Shown: positions 38,690-50,800, counted from the stretch's first letter. The stretch is DNA of 64,000 nucleotides from Aphrophora alni (GCA_963513935.1 OY740768.1:12879993-12943992), one strand, 5' to 3'. The notes: generated by a model not told the origin, from the letters alone. Numbers and translations: made by a program.

Positions 38690-38870
38690 ACCTTCCTTGC
38701 TAAATCGATCTCTTTTTTCTTTCTTATCCTATCTCTCTTGAGCAACTATTGTTCTTTCCCGACATTGATGCTATTAGAGTGCTCGAGGGTTAAGAGTCTT
38801 TATTTGGTGCCCTTTCATATTTTTTATAAGGCGTTGATGACAGAGGATTTTCCCCTTTAGACAACAAGGA
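38690..38870 (-). repeat. Family A interspersed repeat, head half
   Basis: Minus-strand copy: GATGCTATTAGAGTGCTCGA, GAGTCTTTATTTGGTG and TTTTATAAGGCGTTGATGA. Similar to the copy at 47.7 kb. Confidence 0.72.
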
Positions 38871-39557
38871 AAAAACATCATGTTTGGAAGAGCCTTTGTA
38901 GAGTCGGGATTTGTTAGTTTTCATCTTCAATCTTGAAGTAAATTCTTCTCTAAATCCATTTCCGACATTCGCCTACTAAATGGACGAACAAACGGGCACC
39001 AGTTTCAAAAAATGTTTACTTCCCAGTAGTCTTGCAAATGGACATCTAAAGGAAAAATAAATAATTTGTTAACTGTTATTGTGCTTATTTGTTATTTTAT
39101 TTATTATTATTGCAAATTTTGGTCCAATGTTTACGCATAGTCAGTTATAATAAGAAATAAATAGAACTTATATTTCATCATAAATTTTGTTAGCCAAAAT
39201 TATTATTATTATTATTTAGTAAATACCACCTCTGTTACAAAATTAGCAGCTCTTCACAAAAAAGATTTATTTTAGAATAAACACTTTGATCATAAAGTCT
39301 AACTCTCCATTCTCTATATTATTAATTCAATTAAACCAATCCAAAATGGCGTCCAGTAAACGATTAAGACAGTATAATACAGCAGCATTTTTCACGTAAG
39401 ACTCGGAGTAATAGTGACGTAATGATGCTTGTGGATTAGAATCTATTATAATAATAGTTAAAATAGGGTTGATTGTGAGGATCCAGTATGTACAACATAA
39501 CACAATTTGATTGATAAAATAACTTTACTGTCCAAAAAATGAGTGACTCAGGCTCTA

Positions 39558-39584
39558 TTTTTTTTTTTTTTTTTTTTTTTTTTT
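39558..39584. repeat. 27-base poly-T tract
   Basis: Uninterrupted T run, with no coding sequence beside it. Confidence 0.95.
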
Positions 39585-40099
39585 ATCTATAACTTTATCT
39601 TTAACACGTAGTTGTCTCTTTCTTATTGAAATACATCTTTACGTATTTCACTTTTCAATTTAGAAACTCGTTCTTTCTTAAAACTTAATTTACCATTTTA
39701 CTTTTACATATTCTCTAGTCAAAAAGAGGCAATCCCGAAACTTCTGATATAATTCTCTTCACTAGTCATAAAGAAGCAGTCTAGTAACCACTCCAAATGA
39801 AACATTCTCGTAACTTCTCTAGAGAAGGATTCCAGGAACTACTCCAAACGAAGCATTACCGGAATTACTCCAAAACAGCATTCAACAACATTTTTGTTAA
39901 CTTGGCCGTTGTTTTATATGAAAATGCACTTACAGACTTCTGTCTTAAGCTTTAACTAGCAACTAATTTGGATTGGTTAAATAGAATTTTATCTTCTTTT
40001 TCGTTAATGTATCACGCGACTATTGAGCTGAACAGTTTTCCCCGGGAGTGAATTAAAAAGTATTTATAAAAAGTAAATTCCCTAAAAGTATAGATTTAT

Positions 40100-41097
40100 T
40101 ATTTCAATCAGCCACAACAATAAAAGGAGTCCAGTACTTAGTATATAGTATACAAAGGACTAAAACAAAATAATAATAAACAACCACTCGTAAATATCTT
40201 CCATATTTACTTGAAATTCTGCTCTTTATTTTCAGCGAGATAAAATAATTAGCAATTACTTTAAATATAATTAAAATTAAATACAGCCTGTTATATAAAT
40301 GTAACATTAATCTTATACTTACACAAGTCATAAAACTTTTATTAACATATTTACAATAGTCTTCTAAACGTATCTAAGTAAATTACAAAAATAAATATAT
40401 ATAAAAACAATATTGAATCTATACAATATTATTCCATTTCAAAAATTGGGCTCAGAACTTTTGAAATGAAATATTCAGTACATAAAATGTATTATTGTGT
40501 TTTAAATATATCCTATCAGCATAATCTAATAAACGTAAATCAGTGTTAAAAACATAAACATATTCAAGGCGTTATTTCATTTAATAAATAAATTTCTATC
40601 TTTGGTAAAATTCCAGTCATACATATATTTAAACAGTTCTTGAGCACTGATATATTTTATGCTACAGTAAATACATAAAACACAGTTGAACTTCAGCACA
40701 AAGTAACATATTCTTACTAATATCACAAAATTATAGTAATATCACCACTAAGTTTTACTTAGTTAAAGAATGTAAAAACATTATTATTAAGAATTTTTAA
40801 ATATTATTGATAATATATACAAATAGCTTAAATATAAGTGCTATTAATATGCTACCTATGTATGCTAATTGATAAACTATAATCGTATTAACGTAATCAT
40901 CGATATAAAATCATTTAAAAAGCAAGCTTTAAACAACAGATTCTGGTATTTTTAACACAGATATCAACAAGATCATTTCAAAGATTTAAACATCGCATAT
41001 TTATATTCATTGACATTTTTATCATAACATACAATAAAATATTTTATTCTTTCCATTAAATTTAAAAGTTTGAGTGAATCATTATTTCAGAACATAA
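40100..41097 (-). other. Probable 3' UTR region of the tyramine receptor
   Basis: Very AT-rich sequence downstream of the receptor stop. The first AATAAA on the minus strand is at 41043-41048, only about 50 bases past the stop. Other AATAAA-like signals lie further on, for example near 40092. I cannot tell which is used, so the UTR end is undefined. No other gene is visible. Confidence 0.4.
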
Positions 41098-42531
41098 TCA
41101 TACAGTGTACTTCATGTGCAATAGTTTTTTAAATGCTCTTCTAAAATCCAGATTAAAAATCGTGTAAATTATGGGATTCAATGCAGAGTTAATGTACCCG
41201 AGCCACGTAATAAAGTTTATAAATTTATCAGACGGACAACAAGTATCACAAAATGGTAGAATTACGTACATGAGAAAAAACGGAAGCCAGCAAAAAACAA
41301 ACACACCCATAATAATACCAAGGGTTCTAGCCGCTCGTCGTTCCTTCGATAATGAGATTCTTTGTTTCTCTTCGATGAACTGGTGAACCTGTACTGCTCT
41401 TTTTGAAGAATTTACAGGTACAACCGTTAGTGGAAGTTGTACACATTCTTTTTTCACAGTCCTCGACGTTGGTGATTCAGTTGTCATAGTTGAAGTAGTA
41501 GTCGTTGGTGTTTTGTTTTGTTCGTCAACGTTCGTTGATAAACGTCGTTGAACGTATAAAACGTCACTGGATGCATCATCGACAACCATCGGTGGTGTCA
41601 AATATAGTGGTTTTTCATTTTTCTCTACTTTCTTCTTTTTCTTTTTTGTTTTTTTCTTTTTATGATTGTGTGTATGTTCTTGTGGATTTGTCTCGCTACT
41701 TACTGATTCTTGATCTAAAGGCGATTGACGATCTTTCACCGAATTGTTTTGTTGAACAGTGCTGTGTTTAACCGCGTTTAACTTCGACGCACGTGCACGC
41801 TCCCTTAATCTTCTCCTAGTCGCGACGAATATCTCTATATAAACAATTGTCATTATCAGTAAAGGAATGTAAAATGAACCGAGCGAAGAAATGATGACGT
41901 AACCTTGTTGTGACGTCAACTGACATGGCGTGTTGTTGTGGAATTCTTCCGGCCAATCATTCCAGCCTACTAGCGGTGGAGAACTGATCAACCCCGACAA
42001 CAACCAAACCGCGAAAATCATCACCATTACTCTTCTCAGTGTCCTCTTCTGTGCGTAATTAATCGGATCTGTGATCGCCCAATATCGATCTAAAGCGATC
42101 GCACACAAATTTAATATCGATGCAGTACAGCATAAAACATCACAAGTTAACCACATTTTACACAAATGTATACCAAATTCCCAACGTCCCAGTATCGAGT
42201 AAGCGACGTTGAATGGCAGAACTAAAAGTGCTACCGTTAAATCCGCTACTGCTAACGATACGATGAAAAAATTCTGAACTATTCTCAAAGGTTTGTACGT
42301 GAATACACTTAATATGACTAGTATGTTTCCGACTATTGTTATTAATATTATTAATCCTAATACCAGAAGAGTTGCGAGGGCTTCCCATATGGGTACTGCT
42401 AATGGTAATCCCCAAAACCCTCTGTATAAGGGTGGATCTTCTACGGGACATCGTAATGGTTCTTCTGTCACAGTTATGTACGATATGTTACTGGTATTTA
42501 ATCGCAGTTCTGTACTGTAATCCCAATCCAT
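41098..42531 (-). CDS. TAR1 (Oct-TyrR): Type 1 tyramine (octopamine/tyramine) receptor, class A GPCR
   Basis: Intact 477-residue frame with no intron. Predicted plasma-membrane receptor for tyramine, usually Gi-coupled in this family. Seven hydrophobic segments lie near residues 51-77, 86-108, 124-147, 168-188, 209-235, 402-424 and 437-458. Hallmarks: N69 and D97 in TM1/TM2; amine-binding D131 in TM3; DRY at 148-150; TM5 serines 215, 216 and 219; CWLP at 414-417; NPIIY at 452-456; probable disulphide C124-C203. The extracellular N-terminus has sequons at N12 and N15. The segment after TM5, [18 protein letters not shown], is typical of insect TAR1, which is why I prefer this to other amine receptors. 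ICL3 is long (about 236-398) and holds a lysine-rich run at 291-301. The C-tail is short (about 19 residues) and lacks the usual palmitoylation cysteine. The ATG at 42531 is the first in-frame one after a 3' splice site. Antisense frames over this exon are shadows. Confidence 0.95.
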   Translation of the reverse strand: MDWDYSTELRLNTSNISYITVTEEPLRCPVEDPPLYRGFWGLPLAVPIWEALATLLVLGLIILITIVGNILVILSVFTYKPLRIVQNFFIVSLAVADLTVALLVLPFNVAYSILGRWEFGIHLCKMWLTCDVLCCTASILNLCAIALDRYWAITDPINYAQKRTLRRVMVMIFAVWLLSGLISSPPLVGWNDWPEEFHNNTPCQLTSQQGYVIISSLGSFYIPLLIMTIVYIEIFVATRRRLRERARASKLNAVKHSTVQQNNSVKDRQSPLDQESVSSETNPQEHTHNHKKKKTKKKKKKVEKNEKPLYLTPPMVVDDASSDVLYVQRRLSTNVDEQNKTPTTTTSTMTTESPTSRTVKKECVQLPLTVVPVNSSKRAVQVHQFIEEKQRISLSKERRAARTLGIIMGVFVFCWLPFFLMYVILPFCDTCCPSDKFINFITWLGYINSALNPIIYTIFNLDFRRAFKKLLHMKYTV

Positions 42532-42577
42532 GAACTGTATGTGGAGTTAGTTGGAGTCTATCAAAGTTGCGACATCT
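42532..42577 (-). promoter_or_regulatory. 5' leader of the receptor exon: 3' splice site and 4-codon uORF
   Basis: Read on the minus strand, a T-rich stretch ends in TTTTTGTTTCAG, with the AG at 42576-42577. The exon would then start at 42575 with ATGTCGCAACTTTGA, a four-codon upstream ORF, 44 bases before and out of frame with the receptor ATG at 42531. Insect TAR1 genes commonly have non-coding 5' exons, so the transcription start probably lies well beyond 43 kb. The first exon and promoter were not identified. Confidence 0.55.
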
Positions 42578-43415
42578 GAAACAAAAATTTAATATTTTAA
42601 AACAAATGCCGATTGTTTACAAATAAAAATAAAGCAACAAATATTGTAAAAACAAAAACTGGATACAATAATTGATTCCTGTTTTTTCTTCACTTTTTAC
42701 TTCATACAAAAGACAAATAAGTGAAGTTGTATGAAAATTACATAGAAATACCTAAATTCAATATTACTCAAATTTTACAAAGGAAAATACACATTCTATA
42801 ATGTAAAATATTTACATTAAAAATTAAAAAAACTACACACTACCACACATGTATCAATTTTTCCACTCATATACTACAGAAAATAAGTTAAGCTGAGAGA
42901 ATAACATAAAAATATACATTTTTTTAATTCCAGTTTGTACACTATTTATGAAATTAGGTACCCTGTAGGACTACTTTCATTTTAGTTGACAAAACCCAGT
43001 AATGTCGAAAGAGATGCGAAACTAGAATTTGAATAGAGAATTAATAATAAAAAAATAATACAAGAGAATTAAATAAATATTTAATGCTTCTATTTTATAC
43101 ACTCTATCATACTCACACATGTCAAACTACTAAATACCTACAAATTTAAATACATAACTATTAATGCGTTGTAAAAGTCAAACGCGGAGTAAATTTTAGA
43201 AAAAAAAAATTATAGCAATACCGTAAAATAATAACAAGGTGGAAGTTGCATTGAAACATATGTTTAAAACGACGTCTGGATTCTTCTCTTATTGAATGTG
43301 GAATAATGAAATCATCATGCTTCCTCATCTGAAATTATAATTTCGATTTACTTTAGCTTAATTTCCAATATATTTAAAAAGATATGAATCGTCTATCCTA
43401 ATAAAGGTTTCAAAA

Positions 43416-43459
<44 letters not shown>

Positions 43460-45000
43460 AAGAAAGGAACTTCATCTAGGCCTACGTAACAAAGCACGTA
43501 ATATTTTCTTTTGGTAAATGAAATATTTTCTTACCTTTATTTTCATAATTTATATTATTAAGATTTATATTTCAAGTAAACTTAATGTTTCAGGTTACGG
43601 ATTTATTCAAATTGGAAACAGTTTCAAATATTTTTTTAATCAACACTGGCACTTTAGATACAACATTCAATGAAAACTGCGATGAAATATTAATTGACAG
43701 TTCCCCTAACCACAGTTAAAATAACAATAACTAAAAACATAATAATTGCAATCATTATTATTTTGTTTATTCCATTGATAGCCTGATATACATTTGACAT
43801 GTCCTCAAGCTGATAGGTTTATACATCTGTAGAGTGGTAAATCACAATTTATTTATGTTGGATGAGATTTACATGTTAGTTTTATTTTATCAGTAAGCCC
43901 TTTGATCATGATAACCACGTTATCTAAATGTATATTATGATATTTAAAGGAATAAAGTCCATTAAAAACGCTAATGTATATTTCGAAAACATTATTATCA
44001 TCATCAGAGGGTTAGTTGTTATCATATGACAGAATTTTTGCACTTTACCAGCAGTATATTATGTGTGTGTTAAAAACCTATTGCAACATAAATACAATAA
44101 TCGAACGCGTAGATAAACAATATTTTGTTTTGGGATTTTAGGTCATGATGACATTATTTTATTTTAGTCATGACTCTAGTAATTTTTCATAATAGGAAGG
44201 TCATGAGACCATCAATGGATGGTGATTTTACAAAGATATGATGTACGTTCATACTTAACGAATAGAAGGCAATATAACCGATAAAATATAAAACCTATAG
44301 AGCTATGTATGAGCTATGCTTAAAACACTAATTGATCGTGTAGCAAAACAATACTTCATGTTGTCACGATATATTGTTTAGGTTTAATATGAATTGTAAA
44401 AACGTGAAATGATTTCGCTGGATAATGATTTTAAATCTGCATAAAATGAAATATTTCACAACCATTTATAACGAATAGAAATTAATAAAATTAAACATAA
44501 AGTGGTCACTATTTTAAAATTGGATTTTTTTTTCGACAGAAAATAAACAAACACACATTGCAAAAGATTTAGAATTGATAATGATTGACACAAGATTATT
44601 TAATCAAATCCCTTTGGCTTTTAACACTGCTTTATTCTGATTTATCAATTCAAAGCTAAGAAATTTCCTTTGGTAAACGTACAAAAGTAAGTAAAATGAA
44701 TCTTTTACTTCTTCAATGTAAAGGCATGCCAACTTGATAGATGGATTGCAGCTGACTAGACGTCAAAGCTGCCAACCATATCTGTTGTGAACGTTTACAA
44801 ATCACTTTTATAAGTATCAATATTTTGATTCAGTTTTACAATCAAAGTCAAACGTTTATTAAAGATGTTATTTATTTGTTTCCAGAAATTAGGAAAAGAG
44901 AAAATTATTTTGTATATTTATTAAAATAATAAATATTTTGGTTTTATTTTATAGCCTAATTTTATGAATTGATTAGTACAATTGTCGACAATAGGTACTT
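42578..45000. other. Upstream intronic or intergenic region of the receptor
   Basis: Probably 5' intron on the minus strand if the splice site at 42576 is real. It holds the poly-T at 43.42 kb and a CTGATGA-hairpin motif at 43981-44007. No upstream exon could be recognised. Confidence 0.45.
43420..43455. repeat. 36-base poly-T tract
   Basis: Uninterrupted T run about 850 bases upstream of the receptor coding exon. On the minus strand it follows CTTTCTTATTT and could be the tail of a retroposon. Confidence 0.95.
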
Positions 45001-45152
45001 AAAGGTTCTCTCTGTAGTGTATGGGTTAAAAACCCTATATAACATTTGTTATTTTATTATTACACATTTTTCGGACATTTGCCATCATTTGTGTGTTAAA
45101 AACACTATATAACACTTTGTTAGTCACCATTCCGAATATTGATATATTAAAT

Positions 45153-45216
45153 AATAAATGTAAGACTTACCGTCTACAAAATCAGAACATTGTAGACGGT
45201 AAGTCTTACATTTATT
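45153..45216. repeat. Perfect 27-bp inverted repeat with a 10-base loop
   Basis: Arms 45153-45179 and 45190-45216 are exact reverse complements around the loop AATCAGAACA. The inner part of the stem is ACTTACCGTCTACAA. The arms contain TACCGTCTAC, which is not simple sequence, so the symmetry is not a low-complexity effect. Confidence 0.95.
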
Positions 45217-45390
45217 AAAAAAAACACTGTCTATTTATTTATTATTGAAATTCCCGTCTCGGTTGTTCTAAATTTCTCAATCACAGTTCGCTCCAATTAT
45301 AACTGACTAATTTTACTACTAGACCTGTCGTCATTTCTGGATAGTAATAATCTCTTAAATATGATGATAAAAACGCCCCAACCCAACATT

Positions 45391-45640
45391 ATAATTATGT
45401 ATTGTGATAACATTGGAATTGGAAGATTGGCTTTATCGATTAACTTCTACTATCTGTTTGTCTAACCTAACCTATCCTGACATAACCATCAACTAAACAT
45501 TAGTATATATATTGTGATAACATTGGACTTAGAGGTCCATTGACTAACTTCTACTACCTACTTTCCTATCCTAACCTAACCTAACTTAACCTAACCCGAC
45601 CTAACCTAACCTGATATGACGTAACGTAACATATCCTAAC
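45391..45640. repeat. 110-bp tandem duplication ending in CCTAA repeats
   Basis: ATTGTGATAACATTGGA occurs at 45401 and 45511, and the next 90 bases also match. Both copies run into CCTAA repeats. The second reaches a longer array (about 45565-45620) with CCTAACCTAACCTAACTTAA. Confidence 0.85.
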
Positions 45641-45674
45641 TTTGATTAGTAGCACAAGGTTTGTATATTTGTAA

Positions 45675-45757
45675 CAACTAAAGATGATGTCTTAATCAAT
45701 AAAACATCATTTTTTTTGCTGATTGTGAAAATCGTAGTGTTTCATTCTTATAGATTG
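45675..45757. repeat. Partial copy of the 31.7-kb inverted-repeat element
   Basis: Shares GTAACAACT(A/G)AAGATGAT and GTAGTGTTTCATT with 31795-31876 in the same orientation. The left half is not recognisable. Confidence 0.5.
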
Positions 45758-46921
45758 GTATAATACCATGTTAAATATTAGCAAATTTTATGATATCGCA
45801 ACAGATTTCAGCCATATTTATTACTCAGGATGTTGATTAACACTCAAAGTTCTTTCAGTAACTAAAGAAATTAAAAATTGATTTTTACAATAATCGTTTG
45901 TTTTTTGCATTTCACCAATTAGATTCTCCATAAGCTTTCAAAACTACCTATTAGTAAAAGAAAATCATAACAAGGATAGGAGAAAATGATCAATATGAAA
46001 TGGGCAAATATAAAGCGTGAATTTCTATTTACATAAAGTCTGATAACAGATAACGAAATGTAAATATTAGCATTGGATATCACAACAGGACAGCTGCAGT
46101 TGGCAACCAAAAATAAGCATAAATACTGACGTCACGAACATCATTATCAACGAAAATGTTCCCAAAATTGGTAACGGAACGCTTAGCAAAGTTTTTAGTT
46201 AGCCTAATAATAGGGAAAGTTATGTAACAAACAGTTTCATGTTAATCACACTGCATACAGTAGAACAGTTCATTCAGTTTAAATGTCGTTTAATAAATGA
46301 AAACAATAACTGACAAACTATTAGTGTCGATATTATGGCTTCCAGTAATAAAAACTAAATACAAATTAAAATTCCTCTAGTTTATTTTGAGACTTTAATA
46401 AAATCCGGTTAATTCTACACAAGGAAAAATCACGAGGTCACGTGATTAACTCTTTAAAGATGGAACATAATGTTAATTAAACTTATAAAACTTTAGATAA
46501 CACGCCGTTGGTACTCAACCCCGTGGTTATTATAGTTAGTTGACCCGATAAGGTTCTCGTTTCTACTTGGTGTTGTTCTTTCCATGTCTTGCATAGTTCT
46601 GTAACTTGTAGTTTTTCTAGTTATTTTAACTCCTCAAGCCATGCTTTAGCTCAAGGTTACTTCTTTAAGGTAGTAGTTTTAGTTTCCAAAATCTATCCCT
46701 ACTATGTGTTGAAAATTTTCACATTTCTCAAGTTCCATCACTTGAAAACAGTGAGTCATACTCTCTATACGTCTTGTATTTGTTGATTTATTAACAAAAG
46801 TGCGAATAAACTAAATAAATACGAACAATCCTCCATTTAAAAAAAAAAACTATGAAACCAGAAGAAAGAGGTGTGATATTTTCGTACAACATCGAATTCT
46901 TAATTACAATGGACAATATTT

Positions 46922-46966
<45 letters not shown>

Positions 46967-47300
46967 AATAAATAAATAAAAACCCAAGTATTAACTTGTG
47001 TCGTTGTTTCAAGAACGAAAGTTCCGATGGATTTATGTTTGATCCGCCTTTCCTGTTATCACGTTTTATGAAGATAAGAAGTCGAACTTATCTGAAGGAC
47101 AACAGTTTAATGTATTATTCTATAATCTATATTTTATCATATAAAAACTTTAATTCTTACGGGTTTTATGTTTTGTGTACAATTAATTGTTAATGTGGAA
47201 TCAATAAATAATTACTAACCAACTTGCTGCGCTCTAGTTTCCCATTTAATGACGACCTATTTTATGTATATTGTTACACTTGCATAAATTAAAAACCTTC
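45758..47300. other. Intergenic or intronic, nothing recognised
   Basis: AT-rich with the (AT)20 run at 46.92 kb and no credible coding sequence. Confidence 0.5.
46924..46963. repeat. (AT)20 microsatellite
   Basis: Pure AT run. Confidence 0.95.
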
Positions 47301-47304
47301 CCAA

Positions 47305-47480
47305 GCATTATTATTGCTTTTAATATGGACTGCATCAATACAAATCCATTTCCATAACAATAGCCTGGACATTAACGATTGTATTTATTTGATATCAAAT
47401 CATTTACGACACAATTGTCCGTATGAATTATATCAACCATATGCATTTCTCTTCAACACAGAATAAATTGTATTTATACT
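47305..47480. repeat. Dispersed direct repeat G, copy 2
   Basis: Partner of 32925-33090. Also shares GACACAATTGT and ATATGCATTTCTCTT-like sequence further along. Confidence 0.8.
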
Positions 47481-47624
47481 CTTATAAATTTTATAAATAT
47501 ACATTTAAATTTCTTCCATATTGTCAGAAATTTTATATACGCCATTTTAAAAAATCGTGTAGTACATCTGTCATTTAATTTTGTTGAAATGAGTAAAACA
47601 TTACCAGTAACCCTCATTATCCTC

Positions 47625-47860
47625 AGGAGCTTACTACAGTGAGGGACCTAGCTGGATTTACAATTTATTCACATATTCATTGTCTTAGATCCCTCTCTTT
47701 TACCTTTCCTATCAGATCTCTCTTCACCAATTCTTATTCTCTTTTAACTCTAACGCTATTTGAGGGCTATTGGTCTTTATTTTATGTTCTTTTCTTTCTT
47801 TTTTTTATAAGTCTATGATGATCGATAAGTTTCTCGCCTTTAAATAACAAGAAAACAAAG
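47625..47860 (-). repeat. Family A interspersed repeat
   Basis: Minus-strand, near full length: GAGGGACCTAGCTGGATTTA, CTTAGATCCCTCTCTTTTAC, TATCAGATCTCTCTTCACCA and TTTTATAAGTCTATGATGAT. Confidence 0.8.
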
Positions 47861-49289
47861 TAAACTTACTTAATTATTACTTGATGTGTAAACGAAACGG
47901 TAGCACATTTCAATACAAAAATATTGTATAGTGGCACAAAACTTATTTATACAACTTAATCGAATTTATCATAAACTACTATAAAACCGGATTAGATCTA
48001 GTCTGTGATCCGATTCACCGGAGATGATCAGCTCATTGGGAACGCATGCTCAGTACAAACCAATGATATAAATGTATTATCTGAAGACAGTTTGTGAACT
48101 ATAATGTTGATATATATTTTAACTTTACTCTAACTCGTATACATGTCCCTTTTAAACTAGATAATGAAAGTATATTAAGTGCACAAATAAATCTAAAAAG
48201 ATCGATATTTCCCCCAGTTTCAGCACATTTCTAGGACATTCTTGTAACTGCCTCTCCACACGTGAATTTTTGTACTCAATATTTAAAACTAGGAACAAAT
48301 TAAAAATATAAACCATTTTAACGATTGTTCTAATGTAATATGATTGGTGGACATTTCACGATATCGGTGTATTACAACATTTATATTTTCAATACTAAAT
48401 GTATACAGGAATGTACCCTAATAGCTATGACCCCAATGTGATTGTTATTCATATAATGTTTTTCCTTGTCCATTACGTAAATCGCTTAACAATATAAAAC
48501 AGGGTTTTACCTGTTGTACACTTGGCTCTGATTACCCTCTGCTGTGTTTGGTTGCTTTTGAAATATATGTAGGCTATTTGCATAAAACTGTCAGAGTGCA
48601 TTTTATAAAAACACTCTTTTCAGATAATTTAAAATCTTTTGATCGTTTTAATGAAAAAACGTGATTAGGTAAATATTTTAGGATTATATGTTTAATGGAA
48701 AAAATTATTCTTTTAAAATAATATCTGTAGTCGTCGACATATCCAATATTTAATCCGTAAAAATTTCGAACTTGGAACTTATAAATTATCAATATTACAA
48801 CACTAAATAATGCATACGATAGAAATAAATCATTTTGGAGTTATTACAATAGGGCTTGAGGTTTAGTATACGCACACGATTATCAAATTTAAAAAAAAAC
48901 AAATCTTTGTCTGCAATAAAACGAGCCTATATATAAAAATTGTATTAAATTGTACCTTTTTAGAGGATTGAACTAACGCTGTAAATCGAAACCATTTGAC
49001 CGATTATCAAAATATTTGTACTTAATTAGAACTCGACAATACGATGGTCGAGACAACGACGGATTTTTAGTGTTTAACGTCAAAAGTTCTGATTGATGAA
49101 ACAAGTCATGAAACAGCTGTTTGCTTCTCAAACATTTAGATCGTTTCAATATTCGTAACAAACAATTTTATACATTTAATAACAGCTTATTTTTCAGTAA
49201 ATCAATATGAGGTTAGGTTGACCAACCCGAAAGACTCTATACTAACCAAAGTACCTGGAAGTTAATATACTTTTTTATTATTATTTTGT

Positions 49290-49580
49290 TTTTGTCAAGT
49301 GGTCGCTATCATCGTGGCCTTAATAAAAAACAACACAAAGTGCTCCAACTTCGTTTTAGAATTGAGAAAATAAAATATAAGATAAAATACTCTAACCCTA
49401 GACTTCTATAATAGTTGTTAGTATAAAAATAAATAAAAAGAATTATTCAAGAGAGGCCTAATAATAAAGATGAAAGAGAGGGATCTAAGCCAAGATGTTA
49501 TGAAAAAAAGTGTAAATCAAGTTAGGATATCTCGAGATTGCCACATTCGCTATTAATGATCCCTGAGGGGGTCTCCATTT
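49290..49580 (+). repeat. Family A interspersed repeat
   Basis: GTGGTCGCTATCATCGTGGC at the head and AAGATGAAAGAGAGGGATCT, TCGAGATTGCCA and GATCCCTGAGGG at the end. About 100 bases of the middle are unlike other copies. Confidence 0.75.
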
Positions 49581-50199
49581 TATTATTTATTGATGTAAAT
49601 TAAAACTTCCTTTTTAAGAATTCGTATGTTTTGTGTATAATTATTTGTTCATTTGGAATCAGTATATAAGAAACTAGTCTTCGTCATTTTTCGACCAAGT
49701 TCCCTTCGTTAAAGGTCGATGTAACTAACAATCTATCTCTGTAAATATTTGATAGATCAACATGATTATTTAACATAATTATAGTTCAACATCTTTTTCG
49801 TCATTATAAAGGCCGATTTTCAAACCTAAGTCAGAAGTTCTGTTTTACCAAAATTCAAATATATTAAACCTGTATGACTTTACAAATCAGTTTTTTACAC
49901 TTGGCTGATTTAAATCAGATTTTTAAATGATTGAACCATTTAAAACTTCGTTAGCACAACTAAATTTACAAATTTAATAACAGCTGATTAATTATAAAAC
50001 TAATTGCACGACAGATTAAGGTGAAATATTTTACTTCTATTGCGTCACTTACAGGTCAATTATATAATTAGTATATTTGTCTGTAGGTTAATCTATATTT
50101 TATTACTAATTCTGTAAATGGAAACCTAATTTCTTAAAAGTGTGTAGGTAATTACTTGATTAATTACTTTATTTCCGATAAAATAATTTACAATAAACT

Positions 50200-50800
50200 A
50201 TCTATCTATCTAAGAATATTGTCTGCCCATCGCAGAGTTTCAGAGGCGTGGGGACGGTCCTGGCAGGCACTTCACCTACCCACCTCTCAGCTCAAGAAAG
50301 GATGTAAACATAAAAAGAAATTAATAACGAAAAGGAATATCGCCGACAGCGTGAGAAATTTGGTGAGAGTTCGACTATTAGAGAGATGGCAGGAAATAAT
50401 AGTAAAGGAAGATGAACACATAGCCTTGTTGGCGACTTAAAGAAACGGTTGGTCAGAGACCATGGTGAGATAAATTACTATTTGAATCAAGTCCTCAAAG
50501 GACACTGAAATTTAAGCACTACCTCCATAGGTTAAAAAAAATTAAAGTTGCTACTGTGGAGCAGGGACAAACGATGCGTTCTACAAACTTTACGGATGTA
50601 AGAAAGTGAAAAGTAACAGAGAAGCCCTCGAGGGAATAATTGGGATATTAAGTCATCAAATATGTTCCCCACTATGCTAGAAAGCGAATAGAAGTAATAA
50701 TTGTTGAATTGATAGGATATGCAGTGGAAATTATGAAGAGTTAAGAGGAACAGCTGAGGAAGTCGGAGGAGAAAGGGTAGTTAGGAAGTAACTGAGGTAA
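50200..50800 (+). mobile_element. R1-clade-like LINE, C-terminal coding fragment
   Basis: Readable pieces in order: SAHRRVSEAWGRSWQ and NLVRVRLLERWQEII up to 50440, then, in shifted frames, RDHGEINYYLNQVL (about 50456-50500), a region matching the C-terminal cysteine-motif area with YKLYGCKKVKSNREALEG (about 50578-50633), and GILSHQICSP. These resemble the tail of R1-clade ORF2 proteins, where a conserved HGEINYYLTQVLSGHG-like stretch precedes a CCHC-type motif. Several frameshifts and stops make it a pseudogene. No rDNA is visible nearby, so it is not in the classical 28S target. Confidence 0.75.

Noticed and set aside
41171..42533. Plus-strand and alternate-frame ORFs over the receptor
   Set aside because: Shadows of the intact 477-codon receptor frame on the minus strand.
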